From positions 583,665 to 647,664 of the forward strand of contig NZ_CP021850.1 of NCBI RefSeq assembly GCF_002896855.1: 64,000 bases of DNA, in the 5' to 3' direction. The position numbers and the translations under genes are program-made. Positions 19,023-27,377 of the stretch are shown in pieces; position 1 is the stretch's first letter; every line of letters begins with the position of its first letter. This DNA comes from Clostridium thermosuccinogenes. GTDB taxonomy: Bacteria > Bacillota > Clostridia > Acetivibrionales > DSM-5807. The notes under the pieces were generated by a model that had not been told where the DNA came from, searched no databases, and saw only the letters and a program-made list of their open reading frames with translations.

Positions 19023-19527
19023 CTGTATGAAAAAGTATGTACCAGCAAAATGCCATTTTCAACATTTCTGGATTATCTTCATGCTCTAAATTCATTAACT
19101 CTTCTATTTTATATATTTGCTCTATTGTAAGGCTTGGTTTATATTCTGCTTTTTCTGGAACACCATTTAATAATCTCTCAAAATGATTTATTAGATTACT
19201 TTTTATCCAGATTTTTTCAAAACCTTTAGGATTTTTTATTATATTGTAAGCATAAATATATTTAAAAAAAGATTCACAATATTTATCTTGGGAGCCATAC
19301 CTTTCTTTATTTCTAAAATATTCCTGAACTTTCTTAAAATCTTCTATATCTAATTTTGAGGCATCATCCTTTCCTAAAACATAGAACAGATTTGATATTG
19401 CACTTATGTAAGCACGATGAGATATAGGTTTATAATGTTTAAGGAAATCATCAATAATTTTTTGAGTCTGAGGGGTTAATACTTCCAACATTACTTTTGT
19501 ATCTAACTTATCATTATTAACACGCAT
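19023..19527 (-). pseudogene. DUF3883 gene, N-terminal part (cut off by IS21)
   Basis: The ATG at 19527 follows GTGGGTGAT. The first ~168 residues resemble the core-binding and start of the catalytic domain of tyrosine recombinases (SHRAYISAISNLFYVLGK, then MAFCWYILFHT). In the restored sequence FHT is followed by ECGVNEL, where active integrases carry TGLR-type residues, so the catalytic arginine seems absent. IS21 ends the frame after VCFVN. Confidence 0.7.
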
Positions 19528-19720
19528 TTTATCACCCACTACAAAATAATCAAATAACATATATATTATAAACTATTATGGCTTTATTTTCCATAGAGAA
19601 ATCGATTTCATATCAAAACTACTGCATATATTAAGAATTTTGCAAGGCTTAGTGCAGTCGCCACAGATTATCTGTATATTTCTTGGTTCTTTGTAATTTT
19701 TTCTGTTGTATAACCCAAAA

Positions 19721-19780
19721 AAACTCGTGTCACGAATAAAAAAGTCGTGTTAAAAATAAAAAAGTCATGTTAAAAGTCAT
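19721..19780. repeat. Three 20-bp direct repeats (AAAGTCRTGT type)
   Basis: Units start at 19721, 19741 and 19761 with exact 20-bp spacing; each begins AAASTCRTGT. Inverted copies of the core lie nearby at about 19812-19823 (CCATGACTTTTT), 19953-19969 and 20033-20047. The ~875-bp spacer 19561-20436 carries no gene. Confidence 0.7.
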
Positions 19781-19823
19781 GGTGAAAATAGGGTAGAAAA
19801 CCTTATTGGAGCCATGACTTTTT
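19772..19823. terminator. Bidirectional hairpin AAAAGTCATGG / CCATGACTTTTT
   Basis: An 11-bp stem with a ~30-base loop has A- or T-rich runs on both sides, so it could terminate on either strand. It uses the third 20-bp repeat as its left arm, so it may be a by-product of inverted repeat copies. Confidence 0.4.
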
Positions 19824-20191
19824 AATAGGATTACTAGGCTCAAGGAGTAAGGTATAAGGCTAAAAATATTGATTTTAAAGGGTTTGAAAAGATTGTTGAT
19901 GAAAGATATTGATAAAAACTTTCCCCTTTTTCCTTTTAACTTTTCCCTATTCCTGACACGACTTTTTTATCTAAAATGAGGCTGAAAATAGGAAGAAAAT
20001 AGGAGAAATGAACAAGGAAAATGGGTGATTTATGACATGACTTTATTATATGGAAAGAATTAGGAAAATGGGCATAAGGCGAGAAGGGATAAGGGTTTGA
20101 GGGATTTCGGTTTGGAGCGGAGTTTATTTTAAATATACATAGTTAGGGGTATGGATTTTTAGGGAAAAGGAATAAGGAAAATGTTTTAGAA

Positions 20192-20251
20192 ATAATAAAG
20201 TTGACTCTATGATAATAAAGTTGGTTCTAAAATAATAAAGTTATTCCCAAA
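20192..20251. repeat. Three 20-bp direct repeats (ATAATAAAGTT type)
   Basis: Units at 20192, 20212 and 20232 each begin ATAATAAAGTT, followed by nine diverged bases. They lie about 115 bp upstream of the arsR promoter. The core resembles the complement of ACTTTATT found in the other 20-bp repeat clusters. Confidence 0.75.
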
Positions 20252-20365
20252 ATTAGATTTTCACATCGTAGGGGAGGTTTGGGGTATGTTATGGGAACGT
20301 ATTCTTGAATTATGTGATAAATATAAAAAACATATTTTTTGATTTATAAGATAATGTATTTATTG

Positions 20366-20394
20366 TTGACAGAGAAATAAATCAATACTATTAT
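20366..20394 (+). promoter_or_regulatory. Promoter of the ars operon
   Basis: TTGACA (20366-20371) and TATTAT (20389-20394) are spaced by 17 bp, immediately upstream of the first ArsR operator-like palindrome. Confidence 0.8.
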
Positions 20395-20396
20395 AT

Positions 20397-20424
20397 ATAT
20401 GAGTATAATTGAATATAATCATAT
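20397..20424 (+). promoter_or_regulatory. ArsR operator-like palindrome 1
   Basis: ATATGAGTATA-attgaa-TATAATCATAT is an inverted repeat with a 6-bp centre that overlaps the expected transcription start, so bound ArsR would block transcription. Operator 2 has the same core. Confidence 0.75.
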
Positions 20425-20436
20425 GGTGGTGATAAA

Positions 20437-20835
20437 TTGGATTTAATAGAAATCTTTAAAGCGTTGGGAGATGAAAACAGAATTAGAATACTCAATTTGC
20501 TAATAAGACAGGAACTCTGTGTGTGCGAGATAGAAACAGTGCTGGATATGACGCAGTCTAATGCTTCAAGACATCTAAATAAATTAAAAACTTCAGGTAT
20601 TATAACCAGTGAAAAGAAATCTCAATGGGTCTATTACAGAGTAGATAACAAGTTTATTGAAGAAAATAACCTACTGTATGAATTTATTAAAAACAAGATG
20701 GCTGAAAATACACAATTGTTAAGAGATATAGAGACACTTAAAAAATATAAAAACAGTAACTTTACATGTGAGCAACTACGGGAAGATAAAAGTCAGGTTC
20801 TTAAGTATCTTCGAGAGCAGTGCAATAACAATTAA
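20437..20835 (+). CDS. arsR: ArsR-family arsenic-responsive repressor
   Basis: The TTG at 20437 follows GGTGGTG. The 132-residue winged-helix protein has the ArsR metal site ELCVCEIE (C28 and C30) at the start of the recognition region and the HTH MTQSNASRHLNKLKTSGII. As(III) or Sb(III) binding would release it from DNA. The C-terminal ~45 residues are a helical extension with one more cysteine. It is the first gene of the ars operon and is flanked on both sides by matching palindromes, indicating autoregulation. Confidence 0.93.
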   Translation: MDLIEIFKALGDENRIRILNLLIRQELCVCEIETVLDMTQSNASRHLNKLKTSGIITSEKKSQWVYYRVDNKFIEENNLLYEFIKNKMAENTQLLRDIETLKKYKNSNFTCEQLREDKSQVLKYLREQCNNN

Positions 20836-20897
20836 TGAAAATTATTAATAATAGAAAACTGATTTTAGTTATTTTTCTGTAAAAACTTTAAATTAGT

Positions 20898-20931
20898 CAC
20901 TATATGATTATAACTGAATATAATCATATAG
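20898..20931 (+). promoter_or_regulatory. ArsR operator-like palindrome 2 before acr3
   Basis: ACTATATGATTATA-actgaa-TATAATCATATAGT is a perfect 14-bp inverted repeat around a 6-bp spacer. Its core matches operator 1. It lies 40 bp upstream of acr3, so the efflux gene may have a second level of repression. Confidence 0.8.
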
Positions 20932-20970
20932 TAAGAACAAGATAATTTAAATTGATAGGGGGCATAAAAC

Positions 20971-22026
20971 TTGAGTGACAAAGAAACAATGCAAGAAAAT
21001 AAAGGATTAGGTTTTTTTGAAAAGTACCTTACAGTATGGGTAGCAGTATGCATTATAGTAGGAGTTGCAATAGGACAATTAGTTCCTTCAATCCCTGAAA
21101 CTTTAAGCAAATTTGAATATGCAAATGTATCAATTCCTGTTGCTATTCTCATATGGCTAATGATTTACCCAATGATGCTGAAAATTGATTTTTCAAGCAT
21201 TGTCAGGGCAACAAAAAAACCGAAGGGACTAATAGTTACTTGTGTAACAAACTGGCTTATCAAGCCTTTTACAATGTATCTTATTGCAGCGTTTTTCTTG
21301 AAAGTAGTGTTCAGTAGGTGGATTGGTCCGGATTTAGCGACAGACTATCTTGCAGGTGCAGTATTATTAGGAGCCGCACCATGTACCGCTATGGTATTCG
21401 TATGGAGTTATCTGACAAAAGGCGACCCTGCTTATACATTAGTGCAGGTAGCAGTGAATGACCTGATAATATTGTTTGCATTTACACCAATTGTTGCATT
21501 CCTATTAGGGGTAAGTAATGTGACCGTTCCTTATGACACGCTGATATTATCAACAATCCTGTTTGTTGTTATTCCATTGGCAGGAGGGTACCTTACTAGA
21601 AGGAACATCATTAAACATAAGAGTATAGAGTATTTCGAGAACATTTTTCTCAAGAAATTTGATAATGTAACAATCGTAGGTTTGCTTCTCACTTTAGTAA
21701 TTATTTTCTCGTTCCAGGGTGAAATAATTTTAAGTAATCCCTTGCATATTATATTAATTGCCATACCATTAATTATCCAGACATTCTTTATATTCTTCAT
21801 TGCTTATGGATGGGCAAAGATATGGAAACTTCCCCATGATATTGCAGCACCTGCGGGAATGATTGGAGCAAGCAATTTCTTTGAACTTGCAGTTGCAGTG
21901 GCAATTTCACTCTTTGGACTGGAATCTGGAGCCGCTCTTGCAACAGTTGTAGGGGTATTGGTTGAAGTCCCGGTCATGCTTACATTGGTCAGGATTGCAA
22001 ATAGTACAAGGCATTGGTTTCAATAA
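20971..22026 (+). CDS. acr3: Acr3-family arsenite efflux permease
   Basis: The TTG at 20971 follows AGGGGG. The 351-residue protein has ten hydrophobic segments and the Acr3 hallmark LLGAAPCTAMVFVWS with the essential cysteine C138, plus a GASNFFELAVAVAISLFG block near the C-terminus. It exports As(OH)3 or arsenite across the membrane using the proton motive force. It lies between arsR and arsC, the classic order. Confidence 0.95.
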   Translation: MSDKETMQENKGLGFFEKYLTVWVAVCIIVGVAIGQLVPSIPETLSKFEYANVSIPVAILIWLMIYPMMLKIDFSSIVRATKKPKGLIVTCVTNWLIKPFTMYLIAAFFLKVVFSRWIGPDLATDYLAGAVLLGAAPCTAMVFVWSYLTKGDPAYTLVQVAVNDLIILFAFTPIVAFLLGVSNVTVPYDTLILSTILFVVIPLAGGYLTRRNIIKHKSIEYFENIFLKKFDNVTIVGLLLTLVIIFSFQGEIILSNPLHIILIAIPLIIQTFFIFFIAYGWAKIWKLPHDIAAPAGMIGASNFFELAVAVAISLFGLESGAALATVVGVLVEVPVMLTLVRIANSTRHWFQ

Positions 22027-22050
22027 CCTTGTAGAAAAAGGTGGTATCGA

Positions 22051-22452
22051 ATGAAAAAGAAGGTTGCTTTTGTATGTGTCCACAACTCTTGCCGTTCTCA
22101 AATGGCAGAAGGTTGGGCAAAGAAGTTGGGAAGTGACGTATTAGAAGCATATTCGGCAGGGACGGAAAAATACCCTGAAGTGAAGCCACTAGCAGTACAG
22201 GTAATGGAAGAAGCAGGAGTGGATATGAGTGACCATCATCCGAAACTATTAAGCGATATTCCGGCGGAAGTAGATATATTAATAACGATGGGATGTAATG
22301 TAGAATGCCCTTATGTACCATGCCAGCATATAGAAGATTGGGGGCTTAGTGACCCGTCAGGCGGACCAATAGAGGATTACAGAAAAACAAGAGATATAAT
22401 TAAGGAAAAAGTCGAGGATTTAATACAGAGAGTAAAGAACAATCAGATTTGA
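22051..22452 (+). CDS. arsC: Arsenate reductase, thioredoxin-dependent LMW-phosphatase type
   Basis: The 133-residue protein starts with the P-loop CVHNSCRS (C9 nucleophile, R15), as in low-molecular-weight phosphatase-type ArsC. A further cysteine pair in MGCNVECPYVPC provides the disulfide relay resolved by thioredoxin. It reduces arsenate to arsenite for Acr3. The start follows AAAGGTGG, 24 bp after acr3. Confidence 0.95.
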   Translation: MKKKVAFVCVHNSCRSQMAEGWAKKLGSDVLEAYSAGTEKYPEVKPLAVQVMEEAGVDMSDHHPKLLSDIPAEVDILITMGCNVECPYVPCQHIEDWGLSDPSGGPIEDYRKTRDIIKEKVEDLIQRVKNNQI

Positions 22453-22560
22453 TAAGCGGTATGTAATTAATCAAAATAAGAGAATTGCAGTGAAGTTGAA
22501 AAGTGCAAACATGTTGAAAAATAACTTGAAGTGTGTAAGGGGTAAAGGGGATGTTTTCAT

Positions 22561-23577
22561 ATGAACATATTAGCCATGATATTCGGTTGGTTAAATGACC
22601 AACTATTAAAAATGAGATGGCTTTCAGAATTGGTAAGACTTCTTGTGGAAAAAGTATTTGGTTTACCTGTTAGCGAAAGGATAGGCGGAAGTATTCACTT
22701 TTTTATATACGATACAATTAAAATATTTATATTATTATCACTATTAATATTTGTCATATCCTATATCCAGAGTTATTTTCCGCCAGAGAGGACAAAGAAG
22801 ATTCTCGGAAAGATAAAAGGCATTAAAGGGAATATACTTGGGGCACTGCTTGGTACGATAACTCCCTTTTGCAGTTGCTCCAGTATACCAATTTTTATAG
22901 GTTTTACTTCGGCTGGATTGCCTTTAGGCATAACCTTTTCTTTCTTAATATCTTCGCCAATGGTAGATTTGGCGTCATTAATGTTGTTAATTTCATTTTT
23001 CGGTCTTAAAATTGCCATAGCCTATGTTGTAGTAGGCTTAATTTTGGCAGTTATTGGAGGAACTTTAATAGAAAAGTTTAGACTTGAAAAATATGTAGAA
23101 GGATATGTAAGGGAAATTGAAAATGTTGATGCGGAAGTGCCTGAAATGACTCGTAAGGAAAGAATATCATATTCAAAGGAACAGGTCAGAGATATTATCA
23201 AAAGGGTTTGGCTATATGTATTAATCGGTGTAGGCATAGGGGCGGCTATTCATAACTGGATTCCACAGTCATTCATAGAAAATGTGGTTGGAGGTAATAA
23301 TCCATTTGCAGTGATGCTTGCTACTGTAGTGGGCATTCCAATGTATGCTGATATATTCGGTACTCTTCCAATAGCCGAAGCGTTATTTGCAAAAGGAGTG
23401 GACGTAGGGACTATAGTGTCATTTATGATGGCAGTAACAGCCCTGTCTCTGCCTTCCATAATTATGCTCAGAAAGGTGGTAAAGCCTAAACTTTTAGCAA
23501 TCTTTGTATCTATCGTATCAGCAGGGATTATTATTATTGGATACTTATTTAATGCTTTTTCATATATTTTTGTGTAA
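22561..23577 (+). CDS. UPF0718/DUF318-family permease (ArsP-like)
   Basis: The 338-residue polytopic protein has about eight hydrophobic segments and the conserved TPFCSCSSIPIFIGF motif near residue 103, which is characteristic of the DUF318 permeases that include ArsP. ArsP exports trivalent organoarsenicals, but other members lie with thioredoxin-like proteins and may move other metal species. The location between arsC and the thioredoxin-like gene supports a metalloid role; the substrate is inferred. Confidence 0.82.
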   Translation: MNILAMIFGWLNDQLLKMRWLSELVRLLVEKVFGLPVSERIGGSIHFFIYDTIKIFILLSLLIFVISYIQSYFPPERTKKILGKIKGIKGNILGALLGTITPFCSCSSIPIFIGFTSAGLPLGITFSFLISSPMVDLASLMLLISFFGLKIAIAYVVVGLILAVIGGTLIEKFRLEKYVEGYVREIENVDAEVPEMTRKERISYSKEQVRDIIKRVWLYVLIGVGIGAAIHNWIPQSFIENVVGGNNPFAVMLATVVGIPMYADIFGTLPIAEALFAKGVDVGTIVSFMMAVTALSLPSIIMLRKVVKPKLLAIFVSIVSAGIIIIGYLFNAFSYIFV

Positions 23578-23596
23578 AGCAGAGATTCATTCTGAA

Positions 23597-23707
23597 ATGA
23601 TGAGTCTTGTAAAATGCACAGGATGTGAAATCTGTGTAAAAGAAAATTGTGGAATGACGATAATAACGGAAAAAATATTGATTGATGAGGAGGATTTATT
23701 ATGGTAA
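23597..23707 (+). CDS. Possible small cysteine-rich protein
   Basis: A 36-codon frame, MMSLVKCTGCEICVKENCGM through EEDLLW, has a CxxCxxC-type cluster. It overlaps the start of the thioredoxin-like gene by 7 bp. The frame is also open upstream through the permease end, and no good ribosome binding site is visible. It could be a small metal-binding protein or the tail of a decayed gene. Confidence 0.35.
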   Translation: MMSLVKCTGCEICVKENCGMTIITEKILIDEEDLLW

Positions 23708-23928
23708 TCAAAGTTTTAGGTTCAGGATGTTGTAATTGCAAAAAATTAGAGGCTAATGTCAGAGAGGCTGTAAAGGAACTGGGACTTGAAGCCACTATTG
23801 AAAAAGTAGAGGATTTTAAGGACATTATGGCATATGGTGTAATGAGAACACCTGCACTTGTAGTAGATGAACAGGTAAAGATTATGGGAAGAGTTCCGTC
23901 GGTAGAGGATATTAAAAGATATTTATAA
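23701..23928 (+). CDS. Small thioredoxin-like redox-active disulfide protein
   Basis: The 75-residue protein follows GAGGAGG. It has the active site GSGCCNCKK (C10 and C13) and the thioredoxin-fold tail MRTPALVVDEQVKIMGRVPS with the cis-proline. It is the size of the MTH895-type mini-thioredoxins often encoded next to DUF318 permeases. It could reduce ArsC or act as a metal relay to the permease. Confidence 0.88.
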   Translation: MVIKVLGSGCCNCKKLEANVREAVKELGLEATIEKVEDFKDIMAYGVMRTPALVVDEQVKIMGRVPSVEDIKRYL

Positions 23929-23929
23929 C

Positions 23930-23953
23930 GAGGCGGGAGCATATTTCCGCCTC
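23930..23953 (+). terminator. GC-rich hairpin after the thioredoxin-like gene
   Basis: GAGGCGG (23930-23936) pairs with CCGCCTC (23947-23953) directly after the stop codon. No T run follows, so it may only attenuate transcription before the DUF2703 gene. Confidence 0.45.
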
Positions 23954-24041
23954 ATTGAAACGCCGCTAATGTAAGAAAATTTTACTACAACCGAAAAATT
24001 TTCTTATGAATCTAGGCGTTATAAAGAAGGAGGCTTTTATT

Positions 24042-24605
24042 ATGGGATGTTGTGAAACTCAAAGAAATAATACATGCTGTAGTACGAGTTGCGGGTGTGA
24101 AGAGCAAAATTATGAAGAAGAAAAGAAAAAAATAATAATTGATTTTTTGTTTTTAGATTTAAGTATATGTACAAGATGCCAGGGCACGGAGAGCAGTCTT
24201 GAAGAAGCCATTAAGGACGTTGCTAAAGTGCTTGAATTAGCGGGCATAGAAGTTGTTGTAAATAAAATTCATATTGATAGTAAGGAAAAGGCCATACAGT
24301 ATAGATTTGAGAGTTCACCTACTATCCGTATTAATGGAAATGATATACAACTGGAAATGAGAGAATCACTTTGTGAATCATGTGGCGATTTGTGCGGGGA
24401 TGAAGTGGACTGCCGTGTATGGGTGTACAAAGGTAAAGAATATAATGTTCCTCCAAAAGCAATGATAATTGATGCCATACTTCGTGAAGTATATAGTGAC
24501 AAAAAAGCACAGTTAAATAATAGAGTTGGTAAGGAAGCATATCAATTACCGGAAAATTTACGTCGATTTTTTGAATCGATTGAGAAAAATAAGAATTGTG
24601 AATAA
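24042..24605 (+). CDS. DUF2703-family cysteine-rich protein
   Basis: The ATG at 24042 follows AAGGAGG. The 187-residue protein begins with a cysteine-rich segment (MGCCETQRNNTCCSTSCGCE). A thioredoxin-like DUF2703 domain follows with LSICTRCQGTESSLEEA, FESSPTIRINGNDI and SLCESCGDLCGDEVDCR. Members occur in arsenic and mercury loci and probably handle metal thiolates, but no reaction is established. It is the last gene of the ars cluster. Confidence 0.8.
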   Translation: MGCCETQRNNTCCSTSCGCEEQNYEEEKKKIIIDFLFLDLSICTRCQGTESSLEEAIKDVAKVLELAGIEVVVNKIHIDSKEKAIQYRFESSPTIRINGNDIQLEMRESLCESCGDLCGDEVDCRVWVYKGKEYNVPPKAMIIDAILREVYSDKKAQLNNRVGKEAYQLPENLRRFFESIEKNKNCE

Positions 24606-24712
24606 ATGATAGGACTAATGTGCGATTTAATATAGAAGAAGATTAAAGCCTAAGCACATCAACATCTTGACCATATGAACCTTTCTATAAATAGGGCTAT
24701 TATGATTTTTTA

Positions 24713-24752
24713 AATGCTTTGGAGATTTAGCAGTCTTTCCAAGGCATTTTTT
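24713..24752 (+). terminator. Terminator of the ars cluster
   Basis: AATGCTTTGGAGA pairs with TCTTTCCAAGGCATT around an 8-base loop and is followed by TTTTTT. Confidence 0.8.
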
Positions 24753-24901
24753 ATAACAGTCTGTAAAGTTCAAACTTATTCATTTGTAAAAATTTTTTCT
24801 AGGTGAATTTTAAGTCCACCAAAAGTATGTGATACTGCGCAATCATCGCCTTTGCAAATAGCAGGTGAAAATATTATGGAGTATGTAAAGATTATAAAAT
24901 A

Positions 24902-25306
24902 TTAGGGGTCAATTGTAACTGATTCATTATCTAAACAAGATTTTAACATCTTTATATAGCCATACAGCATTTTTATTACTTCAAGGAATTTCTCATCTAA
25001 AGTTTTGTATTGTTCTTCACTTATATAATGGTTTTGATATGCGGTTAGTAAATGGTTTCTCGTTTCACCACAACTGCCAAGGGCAGCGTTGGCATGGAAT
25101 AATTCCCGCTTTATAAATAGTTGGGTATTTCCTTCGGCTATGTTTGCGGAAATACTTCGACTGCTTCTAATGATTTGGTCAGTAAGCCGGTACTGCTCAT
25201 GGCTTGGAAACCCTTTAACCAATGCTTCTATTTCTCGTTCAAGAGCGTTTGCCTTCTGCCAAACTTTAAGCGTCTTAAAATCCCTTATGACTAAACCATT
25301 GCTCAT
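24902..25306 (-). CDS. Four-helix-bundle protein (S23/TIGR02436 type)
   Basis: The 134-residue protein matches the family pattern VIRDFKTLKVWQKA, LTDQIIRSSRSISANIAEG and ELFHANAALGSCGETRNHL. These proteins form pentameric four-helix bundles and are found alone or next to reverse transcriptases, where they act as accessory proteins. No reverse transcriptase is seen here, so the function is open. The gene points away from the partition operon. Confidence 0.85.
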   Translation of the reverse strand: MSNGLVIRDFKTLKVWQKANALEREIEALVKGFPSHEQYRLTDQIIRSSRSISANIAEGNTQLFIKRELFHANAALGSCGETRNHLLTAYQNHYISEEQYKTLDEKFLEVIKMLYGYIKMLKSCLDNESVTIDP

Positions 25307-25621
25307 TTAGATTCATCCTTTCAAATATTAGATTTTCCCACATTATACGGATTGTTAAGCGTAAGTCAAATTTTTATACTAGAATTTTTTATAAAATTAT
25401 TTCAAATAGTTAAAAGGCTTAAGGAGTTTTATAATGCATAATTAGTCCTTAACATTTGCACTTAGGATTAATATCCTAACATGATTTTTGACGCTTAAAA
25501 GTATATTAAAGCATTGTTATATCAATGAATTGGGGGGATTTACTAAATACATATATAATTTAGAGAAGGGTAAAGTGATAAGGAGGAAGAGGATATAGGA
25601 TATAAAGAAAAACAAAAATAC

Positions 25622-25755
25622 TTGACTTTGTAATAGATGATTTACTATAAAGAATTGTCTTTTATAATAAGGTATTTTATATAAGTTGACATTATATACC
25701 TCCGTTAAGATAAATTCCTACGCTTACCTTATTAACAGGTAAGCAATTTTTTTAT
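25622..25755 (+). ncRNA. Candidate small RNA upstream of the partition operon
   Basis: TTGACT (25622-25627) and TATAAA (25646-25651), 18 bp apart, precede a transcript of about 95 bases. It ends at the hairpin GCTTACC / GGTAAGC followed by seven Ts (about 25730-25755). The interior has ATACCTCCGTTAAG, whose CCTCC could pair with a ribosome binding site. The layout resembles the unit at 41887-41992. The rest of 25307-25835 shows nothing else. Confidence 0.4.
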
Positions 25756-25835
25756 TGTAGAAATACTTGAAATTATAAAAAGTGATTTATTAAAAGAACT
25801 ATAACGAACTAAACCACAAGATTGGAGGAATTGTT

Positions 25836-26744
25836 ATGAGAAACAGGATTTTATTAGGCCTTGATAATGGTAACAAATGTACAAAAACAAGTGAAGGTTA
25901 TATTAGCGAATCAGGTTTTACTAAATCAAATACTGAACCAATTTCATCAAGCAATCTTTTAATTTATGAAGGTAAATTTTATAGCATCGGAGGCCAGAGG
26001 TTAAGTGTTCAAATGGACAAGACAATCAACCAGGATGCTTTCATCCTATCGTTACCTGCAATTGCAGATGCGATAAACAAAGCACAAGTAGAAGGTGAAG
26101 TAGATGTAATCCTGGGTGTAGGGCTTCCGATTGTCAATTATGGAATTCTTAAAAGAAAGTTTCGGGAATATTTTTTAAAGCAGAATATAAAGTTTAATTT
26201 TAACAAAAAGAATTATGCAATCAATATAGTTGATTGCCGTACTTATCCTCAAGGGTATTCCGCATTAATAACGGTGTTTAACAGTTACAAAAACCTTCTA
26301 TGCAATGTTATTGATATTGGTGGATATACAATTGATTTCTTCAGGGTAGAGAATGGAATAATTGATATTAAATCATGCTACTCACTTCCCGATGGAATCA
26401 TTACATTAATTGCAAATGTTCAACAGGAACTATTAAAAATGAACATCAGACTTACTGAAGGACAAGTACAGGATATAATAGCAGGCAAAGAACCAGTAAT
26501 TTTTGAAGTAGACGTTAAAGAAATGGTCGAAGTATTTGCAAAAGACTACACAGAAAATATATTATCGAAAATCCAAGAGTATGGGTTTGAATTTCGGAAC
26601 GCTACTGTTTTTACTGGCGGGGGAAGTATGTTACTAAAGAGATACATCGAAGAATCCAGTAGAGTAAAATATGCGGATTTTCTTGACCAGTTTGCCAATG
26701 CACGTGGTTATAAGATTCTACTTGAGCAGGAATTAAGAAGGTGA
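25836..26744 (+). CDS. parM: ParM/StbA-family plasmid-segregation actin-like ATPase
   Basis: The start follows TTGGAGG. The 302-residue protein has actin-fold phosphate loops GLDNGN (about 8-13) and VIDIGGYTIDF (about 155-165) and the adenosine motif FTGGGSMLL (about 260). ParM filaments push sister plasmids apart. The partner gene follows after 4 bp. This pair is strong evidence that the region is, or derives from, a low-copy plasmid or an integrative element with a plasmid stage. Confidence 0.9.
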   Translation: MRNRILLGLDNGNKCTKTSEGYISESGFTKSNTEPISSSNLLIYEGKFYSIGGQRLSVQMDKTINQDAFILSLPAIADAINKAQVEGEVDVILGVGLPIVNYGILKRKFREYFLKQNIKFNFNKKNYAINIVDCRTYPQGYSALITVFNSYKNLLCNVIDIGGYTIDFFRVENGIIDIKSCYSLPDGIITLIANVQQELLKMNIRLTEGQVQDIIAGKEPVIFEVDVKEMVEVFAKDYTENILSKIQEYGFEFRNATVFTGGGSMLLKRYIEESSRVKYADFLDQFANARGYKILLEQELRR

Positions 26745-26748
26745 TACT

Positions 26749-27039
26749 ATGGCAACAAAACGGATAAATTTGTCTTTTTCTTTAGATAGAGAGGATGATG
26801 TGAAGGTATATAACATACTTTCTGCACAAAAGTATAAAACAGATTATGTAATTAAGGCGGTGTTAAGTTATATAGGAGAAAGGGATAAGGGTTTTGATAA
26901 GGAAAAAATAAAGGAGGCTGTGAAAGAAGCGATAGCGGAATGTGGAGGAATTACCACAGAAAACAAGGGAAAAGAGAATAATAGTTGCGTCGAACATGAA
27001 TTACCTAACGAAATATTTAATATGTTCGATAATCTATAA
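26749..27039 (+). CDS. ParR-like centromere-binding partner of ParM
   Basis: The 96-residue protein begins with MATKRINLSFSLDRE and a YNILSAQKYKTDYVIKAVL segment, a ribbon-helix-helix-like N-terminus. An acidic C-terminal tail ends PNEIFNMFDNL, of the kind that contacts ParM filaments. Position and size fit the DNA-binding partner of a type II partition system. The ribosome binding site is GAAGGTGATACT. Confidence 0.75.
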   Translation: MATKRINLSFSLDREDDVKVYNILSAQKYKTDYVIKAVLSYIGERDKGFDKEKIKEAVKEAIAECGGITTENKGKENNSCVEHELPNEIFNMFDNL

Positions 27040-27047
27040 CCATTATG

Positions 27048-27079
27048 AGCAGGGAAGTTTCAGACTTCCTGCTTTTTTC
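27048..27079 (+). terminator. Terminator of the partition operon
   Basis: AGCAGGGAAGT pairs with ACTTCCTGCT around TTCAG and is followed by a run of six Ts. Confidence 0.85.
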
Positions 27080-27330
27080 TTAGATAATATATATGTAATA
27101 AATAGGCAATGGGTTACAAATTTCCTTAGGTTGTTTTTACCATTTTCTCCTCGCCCCTTATCACTTATGTCCTAACAGGAGGTTCCAAAATGAACTGGAA
27201 TAAAAAGTAAGGTACTACAAGGAACTATAGTTTGATGGATAGTTGAAATATAAAGACAGACTCTTTACAAATAACATTGCTATATGATATTCTTAAAACA
27301 CATTCTGGGGAATGTAGTTGGTAAACGGGC

Positions 27331-27377
27331 AAAATAGGGGAAGAGATTGCTTTATTGCAGTTTCTTTCCCTATTTTG
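27331..27377. terminator. Bidirectional terminator-like hairpin in a gene-free spacer
   Basis: AAAATAGGGGAAGAGATTGC pairs imperfectly with GCAGTTTCTTTCCCTATTTT around TTTATT. The 1-kb spacer 27080-28088 contains this hairpin, purine-rich sequence and the MITE described next, but no gene. Confidence 0.5.

Noticed and set aside
24902-25306. Diversity-generating retroelement accessory (Avd)
   Set aside because: The four-helix-bundle fold fits, but no reverse transcriptase or template/variable repeat pair is seen in the window.
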